Assembly (NCBI GenBank): GCA_031292355.1
Contig: JARLHI010000055.1
Coordinates: forward strand, 372,001-436,000
Origin: Candidatus Obscuribacterales bacterium
GTDB taxonomy: Bacteria > Cyanobacteriota > Vampirovibrionia > Obscuribacterales > Obscuribacteraceae
Reading direction: 5' to 3'
Length of the DNA stretch: 64,000 nt
Shown: piece by piece, positions 26,241 to 34,568 of the stretch
Numbering within the stretch: position 1 is the first letter of the stretch
Layout of the letters: each line of letters starts with the position of its first letter
Made by a program: the position numbers and the translations under genes
Notes under the pieces: generated by a model
What the model saw: only the letters and a program-made list of their open reading frames with translations
The model's database searches: none
What the model was told of the DNA's origin: nothing

Positions 26241-27587
26241 ATGTTAGTTTTTCCCATATCCCAACGTAAGTTTGAACTCTATGGTCTCGCGCTAGAGCAT
26301 GGCCCTAATTTCGAGCCGTACATCCTTTGCTCCCCTTGGATGTCTGAGGATCAAGTAAGTGTCGGTGCTTTGTTAGTTCGTCCGGACACTAATGATTATG
26401 GTGTCGTGGTGCTTCGACGACAAATCGACCATCGGTTTGTCGTTACGCATCAAGAGAGAAGCCTTAAGTCGGAAATGGAAGCGCTCTCTCGACTCACAGA
26501 TGCGATGCGAGTTGGAGAGGCACCAGAATCTCTACTGCCTGGGTCAAAAAAGCGGCAGCTTCTACTAGCACCTGGCAAAAAGAAAACTAGCAATTACTTT
26601 AAATTGCTTACTTCAACTATCGAGCACTGGCCAGCGCTTTTGGCTGTTGGCGAAATCTACCTCGCAATGCCAAATCCAGATCACAATTTTGTCCCAGATT
26701 TTCAAACCGGCAATTTCAGTTCACGTCTTTGGGAGCTATATCTTCTTGCCTGTTTTCGTGAACAAGGCATCCATGTGGCTCAACAGCACTCATCTCCAGA
26801 TTTCTATCTTTCTCGCAATGGCTACGAGTGTTATGTAGAGGCCGTGACTGCGAATCCAATAGGGCCAAAACTGGATTGTTTTACAGTACCACCTGGTGCA
26901 CCTAAGGACCGCGCACAACGTTTGCTTGGACCATCTGCGACTAGGTTCGCTAAAACCCTGCGCAGCAAACTGCAACAAAATTACGAAGACCTTGCACATG
27001 TGCGCGGCAAGCCCTTTGCCCTTGCTCTTGCAGACTTTCACGCACCGGGATCTCTTGTTTGGAGCCGAGAATCTTTGCCGTCATATCTTTATGGATTGGA
27101 TATCAAAGTTGTGGAAACAGCTGCTGGAAGGAAAGCTGTCGCTGACAAAATGGAAACGCTTCCGGGTGAGGAAAAAATTCCTGCCGGTCTCTTTAGGGAG
27201 CGTTCCATGTCGCATCTATCGGCTGTTTTGTTCAGCAATGCAGCTACGCTCGCAAAGTTTAACCGTATGGGCTATCTGGCCGGGGCACGTCCACCAAACC
27301 TCAAAATGATTCGCAATGGTCATCTTTATGACCGCACACCGGGCGCCTTGGAATCAATACCATTTGAGCTGGATATCTCGAGTGATGAGTACGCTGCACT
27401 ATGGCCTGGAGGCGAAGCTTGGTGTCAAGAACTTGAGGTGTTTCATAACCCGTTGGCGGAATATCCAATCGATTTGGATTTGTTCCCAGGCGCCACACAC
27501 TGGTTCGAGTGTGATGGTGAAGTGGTTTGTTCTTCTATGTGGCAATGGTCTGTTCTTTCGTCTGTGACTACTCTCATTGCCCAGTGA
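26241..27587 (+). CDS. PD-(D/E)XK nuclease-like protein of unknown role
   Basis: A 448-residue protein; an in-frame TTG at 26235 is also possible. The middle holds a nuclease-like pattern: FSSRLWELYLLACFREQGI near residue 155 supplies a helix with Glu, then SPDFYLSRNGYECYVEAVTAN near 185 gives PD followed by V-E-A, the order of restriction-endonuclease-like folds. The region before it and the long C-terminal region are not recognised. I recall related proteins sometimes labelled 'glycosaminoglycan attachment site' in automated annotation; that label says nothing on function. It stands alone between a dead recombinase and a defence-like cluster, so a DNA-targeting defence role is plausible but unproved. 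Confidence 0.55.
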   Translation: MLVFPISQRKFELYGLALEHGPNFEPYILCSPWMSEDQVSVGALLVRPDTNDYGVVVLRRQIDHRFVVTHQERSLKSEMEALSRLTDAMRVGEAPESLLPGSKKRQLLLAPGKKKTSNYFKLLTSTIEHWPALLAVGEIYLAMPNPDHNFVPDFQTGNFSSRLWELYLLACFREQGIHVAQQHSSPDFYLSRNGYECYVEAVTANPIGPKLDCFTVPPGAPKDRAQRLLGPSATRFAKTLRSKLQQNYEDLAHVRGKPFALALADFHAPGSLVWSRESLPSYLYGLDIKVVETAAGRKAVADKMETLPGEEKIPAGLFRERSMSHLSAVLFSNAATLAKFNRMGYLAGARPPNLKMIRNGHLYDRTPGALESIPFELDISSDEYAALWPGGEAWCQELEVFHNPLAEYPIDLDLFPGATHWFECDGEVVCSSMWQWSVLSSVTTLIAQ

Positions 27588-27627
27588 TCTTCAAAAATCA
27601 GAAGAACCGCTACCGAGATTCGAAAAT

Positions 27628-28314
27628 CTACTGGTATAGAGCTTCTGTCAACATCTCTAACAGCTTGTTGTGTTGAGAATTGTCGGCCTGCACTAGATTC
27701 ATGTCGATAATTACGTCGGCGGCCTTGTTGTAATAATTCTGCCCGAAAAATTTCATGTAATTGGTCGCAGCCTCGATTTGCTTTTCATCGGGCATTGGGC
27801 TCCAGCTCTTTTCGGTTGGATCATATACGTTGAGAATATCTTTGTTCCAGCAGCCAAACCCTGAGTGTTCGGATGCTGGCATACCTTTGAAAGGTCTTTC
27901 ACGATACCGATTCTCCCTATCTTTGAGCCTAGCTATCGTGCGTGTCGGATTCAAATGTAGCCAAAAAATTTTGGGTTTGTGCTTTGCCAAAAAGCTTCCC
28001 CACTCTGGCTGACGCTGTAGTATCAGCGGGCCAGCAGCCACAATTGCAGGCGTCACCATATCCAACAATTCCGATAGAACCTCCTTCTCTCTTTGTACTA
28101 TGTAGTCTATTGCTGGCTGGGTGTTGTCTGCCACCGATTTGTCCAGGAAAACGCTGTATATGCCGCCATCTGGATAGTCGTGCTCGGTGATTTTTGCATC
28201 TGTGTCAACTTCCAAAGGTAACTTAAATCCTTTATTGCTGATATGTTCTTTGAGCGGCTCAAGAATCCAAGATTTGCCTGCACATGAAAATCCAATCAAG
28301 ACCGCCACTCCCAT
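27628..28314 (-). CDS. P-loop kinase-like protein (shikimate kinase-like fold)
   Basis: About 228 residues, started at ATG 28314, where GAGG lies 5 bases upstream. The N-terminus has a P-loop, VAVLIGFSCAGKSWIL, and a strand ending in EVDTDAKI, as in shikimate kinases and related small-molecule kinases. A middle strand FWLHLNPTRTIARLKDRENRYRERP has the R-rich lid, and a basic end follows. It is too divergent to be AroK: the shikimate site residues are not seen and the context is not aromatic synthesis. It sits about 100 bp downstream of the repeat protein at 28417 on the same strand and may belong to the XRE/ImmA cluster. Confidence 0.65.
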   Translation of the reverse strand: MGVAVLIGFSCAGKSWILEPLKEHISNKGFKLPLEVDTDAKITEHDYPDGGIYSVFLDKSVADNTQPAIDYIVQREKEVLSELLDMVTPAIVAAGPLILQRQPEWGSFLAKHKPKIFWLHLNPTRTIARLKDRENRYRERPFKGMPASEHSGFGCWNKDILNVYDPTEKSWSPMPDEKQIEAATNYMKFFGQNYYNKAADVIIDMNLVQADNSQHNKLLEMLTEALYQ

Positions 28315-28416
28315 ACCCACCTCACTCTTTCTGCTCCGCCGTCCGCTTTTTCAAGCGTCTAACTATGTCCCTTATGAAACGACTTCGTTTAGGACGATTT
28401 TGAAGAGTCAAGTTTT

Positions 28417-28674
28417 CTATTTTTTCTTGTTGGTAGGTGCGTGTTTAATGGTCTGTACGACAGTTGTCGCTGGACGGCGTTTAGCTTCCGCTACAGTGAT
28501 GAATTCTCCTGTTTTTGCATCGCGTCCAATCTTGGTTGTGGGCGCCGTAGGTGTGTGTTTAATGGTTTGCACAATTGTGGTGGCCGGTCGGCGGTTAGCC
28601 TCGGCTACGGTAATGAATTCTCCGGTTTTGGCGTCCCGCCCAATCTTCAGGTCTGTTTGTTTCTTTTCTGTCAT
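28417..28674 (-). CDS. Small basic protein made of a tandem duplication
   Basis: 85 residues consisting of two near-identical units, each reading KIGRDAKTGEFITVAEA, then RRPATT and VQTIKH, joined by TPTAPTT and ended by a Lys-rich tail. Single-unit relatives with a GRDxKTGxF core occur widely as small unnamed proteins next to toxin or phage genes; their function is not known to me. It lies 25 bp downstream of the 63-residue gene and is probably in the same transcript, under the two operator sites at 28934-28976. Confidence 0.65.
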   Translation of the reverse strand: MTEKKQTDLKIGRDAKTGEFITVAEANRRPATTIVQTIKHTPTAPTTKIGRDAKTGEFITVAEAKRRPATTVVQTIKHAPTNKKK

Positions 28675-28699
28675 TTCCTATTTTCTCCTATTCTTATCT

Positions 28700-28891
28700 C
28701 TAGCCGAGGGGCGCGTCGCCCAGCTGGTCTATGTCCAGACGCATTCCTCCGATATTTGCATCGGTCGCGCCCCGTTCGCGAAGCGCTGCCCGACCATTGC
28801 CGCGCAGCCAAGCTGCTACAGCCATAATGTCCTCTCCATCGAGAACCCTGAGTTTATCTAACGCTTCTGCCAACTCTTTGGTGATTTCCAT
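28700..28891 (-). CDS. Small acidic protein, first gene behind two operators
   Basis: 63 residues. The start at 28891 is chosen because GGAG precedes it; the longer frame from 28975 would read through the operators. The sequence begins MEITKELAEALDKLRVLDGEDI and ends with an acidic tail (MRLDIDQLGDAPLG). It looks helical with no membrane segment. The family is not recognised. The two operator copies overlap its promoter, so the XRE regulator 0.7 kb upstream probably controls it. Confidence 0.6.
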   Translation of the reverse strand: MEITKELAEALDKLRVLDGEDIMAVAAWLRGNGRAALRERGATDANIGGMRLDIDQLGDAPLG

Positions 28892-28933
28892 AAAAGTAAT
28901 TCTCCGAATTAGGCTTTTTGAGCCTGTTTTCCC

Positions 28934-28976
28934 TGTGGACTTATTTAAACCACACTGTGGACAATTATAAACCACA
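28934..28976. promoter_or_regulatory. Tandem operator sites for the XRE regulator
   Basis: Two copies of TGTGG-N11-CCACA, at 28934-28954 and 28956-28976. The copies start 22 bp apart, about two helical turns, so a regulator would bind both on one face. On the minus strand the second copy contains TATAAT, so bound protein would cover the -10 box of the 28891 gene. A third copy lies before the XRE gene. Confidence 0.7.
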
Positions 28977-29010
28977 GCTGGATCGATTTGTCAACAGCCT
29001 CATCTCAAAA

Positions 29011-29652
29011 CTAGTCGTTAGTCCAAAGCTTCTCGCGCTGTAGCCGTTTCATTATTGGTTGGCTGCTGACGCCAAAGTCTTTTCCGATCTCTCCTGCCAA
29101 CGTTTCAATGACAGGCTCTGGAAGTACTGTCAGCTTTTCAAATTCGGTACCTTTTAATTTCTGTCTGATTTGCTGTACTCGTTCCTCAAATTTTTGCTTT
29201 AGTAGCGTTCCATCTACAAGAAGTAACCCAGCAAACTCATGGCAATGCCATTCAAGAAAATTGTAGTCTTCGTCTGAAATGGTCTGTATGAAGTTTGCCC
29301 ACTCCTCAACTGATTGAAATTGAACTTGCTCGTAGACTTTTTCGTGCAGAATAAAATGTCCAATTTCGTGCGCAATTGTGAAACGAAGACGATTTCGCAA
29401 GTTGTCTTGCATGTATCTATCGTGATCAACGATGATCGCTTTTCTATTGCTTAAAAGAAGCGCATCGACTCCAGTTCGTTTAAGAACGTCCTTTTGCGGG
29501 CGCAATTCCAGCTTCAAATCAAATTCAACAATGTTTTCAACATCGACCGGAATTTCTGTCCGGTCGATGTTGTACTTTTGGCAAAACTCCGACGCAATAC
29601 GCCTTATGTCGTGGGCATACAGAGTGGGTACGTTTATCTTGTTACTCGCCAC
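29011..29652 (-). CDS. ImmA/IrrE family metallopeptidase
   Basis: A 213-residue protein from a GTG start that overlaps the end of the XRE gene by 11 bp. Residues about 85-100 hold the zinc site FTIAHEIGHFILHE (HExxH), and a later acidic helix (DEDYNFLEWHCHEFAGLLLV) supplies the third ligand. ImmA-type enzymes cut or inactivate the repressor encoded beside them, as in ICEBs1 and IrrE/DdrO. The C-terminal 60 residues form a winged-helix-like tail. With the upstream XRE gene this is a standard repressor-antirepressor pair responding to stress or DNA damage. Confidence 0.88.
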   Translation of the reverse strand: MASNKINVPTLYAHDIRRIASEFCQKYNIDRTEIPVDVENIVEFDLKLELRPQKDVLKRTGVDALLLSNRKAIIVDHDRYMQDNLRNRLRFTIAHEIGHFILHEKVYEQVQFQSVEEWANFIQTISDEDYNFLEWHCHEFAGLLLVDGTLLKQKFEERVQQIRQKLKGTEFEKLTVLPEPVIETLAGEIGKDFGVSSQPIMKRLQREKLWTND

Positions 29653-30037
29653 TTAGTCCATCGCTATTGCTATGCCGAATTAAATCAGCCAAATTATAGA
29701 GCTGCTCTTTCGTTGGTTTCTCGTTTCGCAAAGTTCTAAAAACAAGCGGCAAGCATGCTACAAGGTCTTCGTCATCCATGATGTCTTTCGGTATCTCGCC
29801 TCGACCGAACGCGGCCAAGTCTTTCAGTTTCGTCCAATCTCCCGATTTTATAGACAGAAGTTTTGCGATTGATTTCAACGTTCCATCATCGCTCGGTGGC
29901 TGTAGTACTCCACGCTCCACTTTACTCCAACGACTTGGATCAAAATTCAACTCAGTGCAAAATTGCCTAAGTCCAATTCGTAAGTCCTCTCGCCGCTGTC
30001 GAATAAAATTGCCAAATGTGTCTTTCTCCTGCTCCAT
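29642..30037 (-). CDS. XRE family transcriptional regulator
   Basis: About 131 residues. The start at 30037 has AGGGG upstream; the longer frame from 30109 would read through the operator. The N-terminal helix-turn-helix is FGNFIRQRREDLRIGLRQFC, then FDPSRWSKVERGV. The C-terminal half (AFGRGEIPKDIMDDEDLVACLPLVFRTLR) is typical of the XRE members that pair with ImmA. It probably represses its own operon and the 28891 operon through the three TGTGG-N11-CCACA sites, and is relieved by the adjacent peptidase. The regulatory link is inferred from the shared sites. Confidence 0.85.
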   Translation of the reverse strand: MEQEKDTFGNFIRQRREDLRIGLRQFCTELNFDPSRWSKVERGVLQPPSDDGTLKSIAKLLSIKSGDWTKLKDLAAFGRGEIPKDIMDDEDLVACLPLVFRTLRNEKPTKEQLYNLADLIRHSNSDGLSGE

Positions 30038-30087
30038 TTTGTTCACCCCTTCGGCCTTGCTTTCCCAGTGTGTGGTGCGAAAGGTGC

Positions 30088-30108
30088 CGTGGACTTTTTT
30101 ATACCACA
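30088..30108. promoter_or_regulatory. Operator site before the XRE gene
   Basis: CGTGG-N11-CCACA, the third member of the set at 28934-28976, with the same 11-base spacer and the same ACTT/AAA flanks. On the minus strand it contains TATAAA and lies about 50 bp upstream of the start, placing it on the promoter. This suggests autoregulation. Confidence 0.65.
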
Positions 30109-30356
30109 CTTTTAACCGCTTGGCAACCCTGGAAAGGCTTTATTTATGGTCTTCTCATCATCGATAGATCCCCTAGTACCCCTCTTGTCAAGGATTTGCA
30201 AGCTTCTAAAGTTAGGTAAACCTCAAAGGATGCGCTGTCGGGCTTTAGCCGCTCTGTTTCACTAGGCGGATACGGCTTAAACACAGAATACCATACAAAT
30301 ATATGTCCGGTCAATACTCCTGATTCCCTCCACAAAAACGCTTGATATCACATAGG

Positions 30357-30370
30357 TATCAGGACTTTCT
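30357..30370. repeat. Short direct repeat, possible right boundary
   Basis: TATCAGGACTTTCT, 13 of 14 bases identical to 26149-26162. Together they bracket the PD-(D/E)XK, P-loop and XRE/ImmA genes. The match is short and could be chance. Confidence 0.3.
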
Positions 30371-30448
30371 TAAATGGCTGGAAGCTCTTGCCTTGTAAGC
30401 CTTTCGGACTTAACGCTACTTTTCGTTCCAAAACTACTCGACGCCCAT

Positions 30449-31990
30449 CTATTGCTCTTGCGCACGCAACCATTGTTCACCCTTTTCGGTTAGGCGGTAG
30501 CGCTGCAGCCTGCTGTTAGGCTGCTCGGGCAGAGTCATTTCAAGATAACCGGCGCCGATAGCAGGTAGCACATAGGCTTTTCGGAAATGATCTGCGTTCT
30601 TTAGTCCCATGGCTGTTTGGAGCAAGCGCCGACTCATTTCACCTTGCACAACCTTGAGCAGTGCCGCGACTTCCATGGTGACTTCCATGGTGACTTCCAT
30701 GGTGACTGCAAGCTTCGGTGTCGTCGGTTCTTGCGACATGGGATGACGCGGCAATCTAAGCACAAACGATGTGCGTTCATCATCAGTCTCAAACCGAGGA
30801 GCTGGCGAGCCATTTGCCGCCATTACTTTGAGAATTTTTGGGACGCCAGTGGCGCGACCTTCGGTCAGATCTAGTTCTTTTAAAAACTCTCCGATGCGCC
30901 GGTTTCGATAGCGGCGACTTACTGCATGTCCAGCCTGTAAATCCTCCAGCCGTATAGAACGGTCGGGGCCGGGAAAACTCAAAACGACCAGTTCGTCAAA
31001 GCTAATACGGACTTCGATCGGCTCTCGCTCCTCATAAGAACGATGGTACACGGCGTTAACCACTGCTTCTTCAACTGCTGCAAAAGGAAAATTCCAAAAG
31101 CGTTGCGCCTCGGCTCGTTGTGGGTGCTTGATCACGGTCTCATGCAAGTAGTTCCGCTGTATGTAATCTAAGGCTTCACGGGTCATACGCCCAAGCGGTC
31201 CTTTGAAGGTCTTTTCAACGAAACGATCACCACCGGTGCCCTCTGGAAACCACACCACATCAATCTGCGTCCCCGGAAAGAAACGCTCAGGAGTCTCATT
31301 AAAAAACAGAAGACCCACGTTCTTAGGCCACGGCGACTCGGCCGGTCCACCAACCACATTCATCTGTCGCCCCAGCACTTCAAACGACAAAATGGTGGCA
31401 TCTTCTGCCAAATCACTGCCAACCTGATGCAAAAAATCTTGCATCAAAGACTTTGACAAATCATCGACATTGAATGATTGTGCGAAGCGATCATCAAATG
31501 GCACTTTGGCTGAGAGATTAAGCAGTTCTTGTTCGGTCTCGCCCTTTGCTTCTACTGTACTGCTGTAACGGCGGATGTAGTGGTGCCATGTTTTGTGTTT
31601 TGAGCTAACGGAAGATGGTGCCTTGTACGGTCGATTTTGCCCACCGGGCGCCCAGAGCACCATGAGCGTACTTTCTTCAATTACTTCCACGCACAATACT
31701 GGGAAATAAGGTGGTTGAATCAATTGGCAGGCGGAAAGAAGCTCTTGTTGGATCTTATCGATTTGGTTTTTAGCCAATCCTGTTGGTGGAAATACTGGCT
31801 GCCCTTGGGCATTGCAATCCTGCCCGATCACAATATAACCACCACCCAGATTTTGAAAATCGTTGGCAAAAGCGCATAGCGTACGCAAAATGGCATCTGG
31901 ATTCCAACCTGACTTGTATTCTATTCGCTCACCCTCAACAGTCCGCTGATGCAACAGGTCACGCAGGTTGATCGGCAGTTTGCTCGACAT
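30449..31990 (-). CDS. Schlafen/AlbA_2 domain ATP-binding protein
   Basis: About 513 residues, started at ATG 31990 with AAGGA 6 bases upstream. Residues about 15-150 form the AlbA_2 (Schlafen) domain with EYKSGWNPDAILRTLCAFAN and GGGYIVIG. A middle region leads to a GHKL-type ATP-binding motif around 310-400 (AVEEAVVNAVYHRSY, then FPGP and RRYRNRRI). The C-terminal winged helix begins near 430 (LLKVVQGEMSRRLLQTAMGL). Such proteins are often called RecG-like but lack a helicase domain; several take part in phage defence or transcription control. A VTMEV linker encoded by a 12-bp tandem repeat separates the ATPase from the winged helix. Confidence 0.82.
   Translation of the reverse strand: MSSKLPINLRDLLHQRTVEGERIEYKSGWNPDAILRTLCAFANDFQNLGGGYIVIGQDCNAQGQPVFPPTGLAKNQIDKIQQELLSACQLIQPPYFPVLCVEVIEESTLMVLWAPGGQNRPYKAPSSVSSKHKTWHHYIRRYSSTVEAKGETEQELLNLSAKVPFDDRFAQSFNVDDLSKSLMQDFLHQVGSDLAEDATILSFEVLGRQMNVVGGPAESPWPKNVGLLFFNETPERFFPGTQIDVVWFPEGTGGDRFVEKTFKGPLGRMTREALDYIQRNYLHETVIKHPQRAEAQRFWNFPFAAVEEAVVNAVYHRSYEEREPIEVRISFDELVVLSFPGPDRSIRLEDLQAGHAVSRRYRNRRIGEFLKELDLTEGRATGVPKILKVMAANGSPAPRFETDDERTSFVLRLPRHPMSQEPTTPKLAVTMEVTMEVTMEVAALLKVVQGEMSRRLLQTAMGLKNADHFRKAYVLPAIGAGYLEMTLPEQPNSRLQRYRLTEKGEQWLRAQEQ
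30668..30703. repeat. 12-bp tandem repeat, three units, inside a gene
   Basis: GACTTCCATGGT is repeated three times exactly, with part of a fourth. On the minus strand it encodes a repeated T-M-E-V linker in the Schlafen-type protein. The unit is a multiple of three, so slippage would change linker length without breaking the frame. Confidence 0.9.
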
Positions 31991-32003
31991 TCTCAATCCT
32001 TAG

Positions 32004-32123
32004 CTATAAATGCAATATCGTGCGCTTTTGCTTTTGCAAACGGTTGCGCATGTCGTCAGGCATATTCCAGGGCAGGAATTGCTCGAAGTTGGCTGGTGCT
32101 TCCTTTTCGCCACTACAAATTCC
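32004..32123 (-). pseudogene. Remnant of an upstream gene's 3' end
   Basis: Forty codons between stops give a protein-like end (EAPANFEQFLPWNMPDDMRN, then RLQKQKRTILHL and a stop) lying just before the Schlafen-type gene, where an operon partner would end. There is no start. The rest of the 32.0-32.33 kb gap shows nothing further. Confidence 0.3.
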
Positions 32124-32326
32124 CTAGATTGAAACTATGGAGATATCAGACGCCTGTATCTTATATCTAAGCAACTCGTATTTCAAATAACAGATGCAGG
32201 GGAACAGGCTCCCTCAATGAACCGACGTGCCAAAAATAAAGACGACTATTTCTAGCCGCCTTCATCACTACCTATTCAATTTTTCGATCTACTTCGAACC
32301 TTGCTCGCCTAGCTTTACGCCAGACC

Positions 32327-34249
32327 TCATGTCACTTCCGCATCGATAATGTCATCGCCAGATGACGAACCACCGGCGGCGGCACCTGCTGTTGCATGTT
32401 CTGCATCAGCTCCACCAGATCCATTACTGGAATCACCAGGAGCAGCACCCTGACGACTTGCGGCTGCGTCTTGTTGAATGAGCACAATCAATTCGCGCAA
32501 TTCATTCAATAATGGTTTCAGTTCTTCAGCACTGCCACGAGCTTCGATTTTGCGGCGAACATCAGCGATGATGCCTTCGGCTTTGGTCTTATTTGCTTCA
32601 GATGCGCCACCTTCGCGAATTTCGCGTTCAACTGCGTAACAGAGGTTGTCTGCTTCGTTTCTGGCGTCAGCAGATTCTTTGTTGCGTTTGTCTTCGTCGG
32701 CATTGGCTTCAGCTTCCTTGACCATGCGTTGAATATCGTCTTTGTTGAGGTTGGTACTGGCGGTGATGACAATCTTCTGTTCTTTACCAGTTCCGTTGTC
32801 TTTAGCGGTTACATTCAAAATGCCGTTAGCGTCGATATCGAAAGATACTTCGATACGTGGAACGCCACGACGTTCTGGACGAATACCATCTAAACGGAAT
32901 GTGCCGAGCAATTTGTTGTCGCGAGCCATTGGACGTTCACCTTGATAGACCTGAATGTCTACTGCTGGTTGATTGTCTTCGGCTGTCGAACAGGTTTCTG
33001 ATTTGTGAGTTGGAATTGTTGTATTGCGTTCGACCAATTTGGTGAACACTCCACCCATCGTTTCGATACCCAATGATAGCGGTGTTACGTCGAGAAGAAC
33101 AACGTCACGAACTTCACCACCAATAACACCAGCTTGAATTGCAGCACCAATTGCTACAACTTCGTCAGGGTTAACAGATTGGTTTGGTTCTTTACCGCCT
33201 GTAAGGCTCTTCACGAGCTCCTGAACGGCTGGAATACGAGTTGAACCACCAACGAGAACTACTTCATTGATTTCGGATGTCTTCAAGCCAGCATCTTTGA
33301 TCGCTTGATCGACTGGCACGCGGCAACGTTCTACCAGGTGCTTGGTCAATTCGTTGAACTTAGCGCGGGTAACGCGCAAGTCGAGATGCTTAGGACCTGT
33401 TTCGTTAGCGGTGATGAATGGCAACGAGATTGATGCTTCGGTCACAGCAGACAATTCGATTTTCGCTTTTTCAGAAGCTTCCATCAATCGTTGCAAAGCT
33501 TGTGGGTCTTTGCGCAGGTCGATGCCCTCATTGCGTTTAAATTCGTCTGCGATGAAATCTACGAGAACGTGGTCGAAGTCGTCGCCACCAAGGTGGGTGT
33601 CGCCAGATGTGGACTTAACTTCAAATACACCGTCGCCTACTTCGAGAATGGAAACGTCAAACGTACCACCACCTAAGTCGAATACAAGAATGACTTCATT
33701 GGCTTTCTTATCGATACCGTAAGCGAGGGCTGCTGCGGTTGGCTCATTGATGATTCGCGAGACTTCCAGACCGGCAATCTGACCAGCATTTTTGGTTGAT
33801 TGACGTTGTGAGTCGTTGAAATAAGCAGGAACTGTAATGACTGCAGAAGTGACCTTTTCACCGAGATACTTTTCAGCGTCTTCTTTCAGCTTGCGCAAAA
33901 CCATTGCTGAAATTTCTTCAGGTGAATATTCCTTTTCGCCGATTACGACTTTACAGCCACCATCGCCGCCTTCTTTTACTTTGTAGGAGACAATTTTGCG
34001 TTCGCTTTCCACTTCGTCAAAACGACGACCGATGAAGCGCTTAATTGAATAAATAGTGTTTTGTGGATTAACAACTGCCTGGCGACGAGCTAATTGTCCA
34101 ACCAGCCGCTCGCCAGTCTTGCTGAATGCGACGACTGATGGGGTCGTGCGCACGCCTTCAGCGTTTGCGATGACCGTCGGTTTTCCGCCTTCCATGACGG
34201 CTACCACGGAATTTGTAGTGCCCAAATCAATACCGACCGACTTACTCAT
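32327..34249 (-). CDS. dnaK: Molecular chaperone DnaK (Hsp70)
   Basis: About 640 residues. The start at 34249 follows AGGAG at ideal spacing and gives the classic MSKSVGIDLGTTNSVVAV; the in-frame ATG at 34306 is not needed. The nucleotide-binding domain carries DLGGGTFDVSIL and VLVGGSTRIPAVQ. The substrate domain follows from about residue 390 (LLDVTPLSLGIETMGG), and the C-terminus ends in the GDDIIDAEVT-type tail. DnaK folds and protects proteins with DnaJ and GrpE; neither gene is adjacent. No CIRCE element is seen upstream. A neighbouring Gly/Ser-rich lid tail is normal for the family. Confidence 0.97.
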   Translation of the reverse strand: MSKSVGIDLGTTNSVVAVMEGGKPTVIANAEGVRTTPSVVAFSKTGERLVGQLARRQAVVNPQNTIYSIKRFIGRRFDEVESERKIVSYKVKEGGDGGCKVVIGEKEYSPEEISAMVLRKLKEDAEKYLGEKVTSAVITVPAYFNDSQRQSTKNAGQIAGLEVSRIINEPTAAALAYGIDKKANEVILVFDLGGGTFDVSILEVGDGVFEVKSTSGDTHLGGDDFDHVLVDFIADEFKRNEGIDLRKDPQALQRLMEASEKAKIELSAVTEASISLPFITANETGPKHLDLRVTRAKFNELTKHLVERCRVPVDQAIKDAGLKTSEINEVVLVGGSTRIPAVQELVKSLTGGKEPNQSVNPDEVVAIGAAIQAGVIGGEVRDVVLLDVTPLSLGIETMGGVFTKLVERNTTIPTHKSETCSTAEDNQPAVDIQVYQGERPMARDNKLLGTFRLDGIRPERRGVPRIEVSFDIDANGILNVTAKDNGTGKEQKIVITASTNLNKDDIQRMVKEAEANADEDKRNKESADARNEADNLCYAVEREIREGGASEANKTKAEGIIADVRRKIEARGSAEELKPLLNELRELIVLIQQDAAASRQGAAPGDSSNGSGGADAEHATAGAAAGGSSSGDDIIDAEVT

Positions 34250-34568
34250 ATTGAACTCCTGACTATTTAGGTCCTTCCTAATCTCTTCATACAGGAAGTC
34301 AGCCACCGTTTCCTGGTTATCAACAATCTCTTAAACTATTGGCGATTTTTGGGGTAGCCGAAACTCCGACTGAACAACCAAAACCGCTCAAACGGAGCCT
34401 GGTTTGCTTTTCAGGACGGATCTTTCAAGCTTGGCAAGTCGGCAAAGCTCGCCTGCATGAGCCTGAGCCGTCAGTCACAAAGCGAAACGTCGATTTTACG
34501 GTTGAGCTTGCGCTGGATGTCACGAGACAGAGCCAACTTTCGTTGCCGCCGGTCAAAAATGGACCAAA

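Noticed and set aside
28187..28861. 224-codon plus-strand frame over the small genes
   Set aside because: It is the complement of the doubled 85-aa gene and neighbours; repetition in it is inherited from that gene.
30668..30703. CRISPR-like array
   Set aside because: Units are 12 bp, contiguous and in frame within a gene, with no spacers.
34200..34340. CIRCE-type heat-shock operator before dnaK
   Set aside because: No TTAGCACTC inverted repeat is present in the upstream region.
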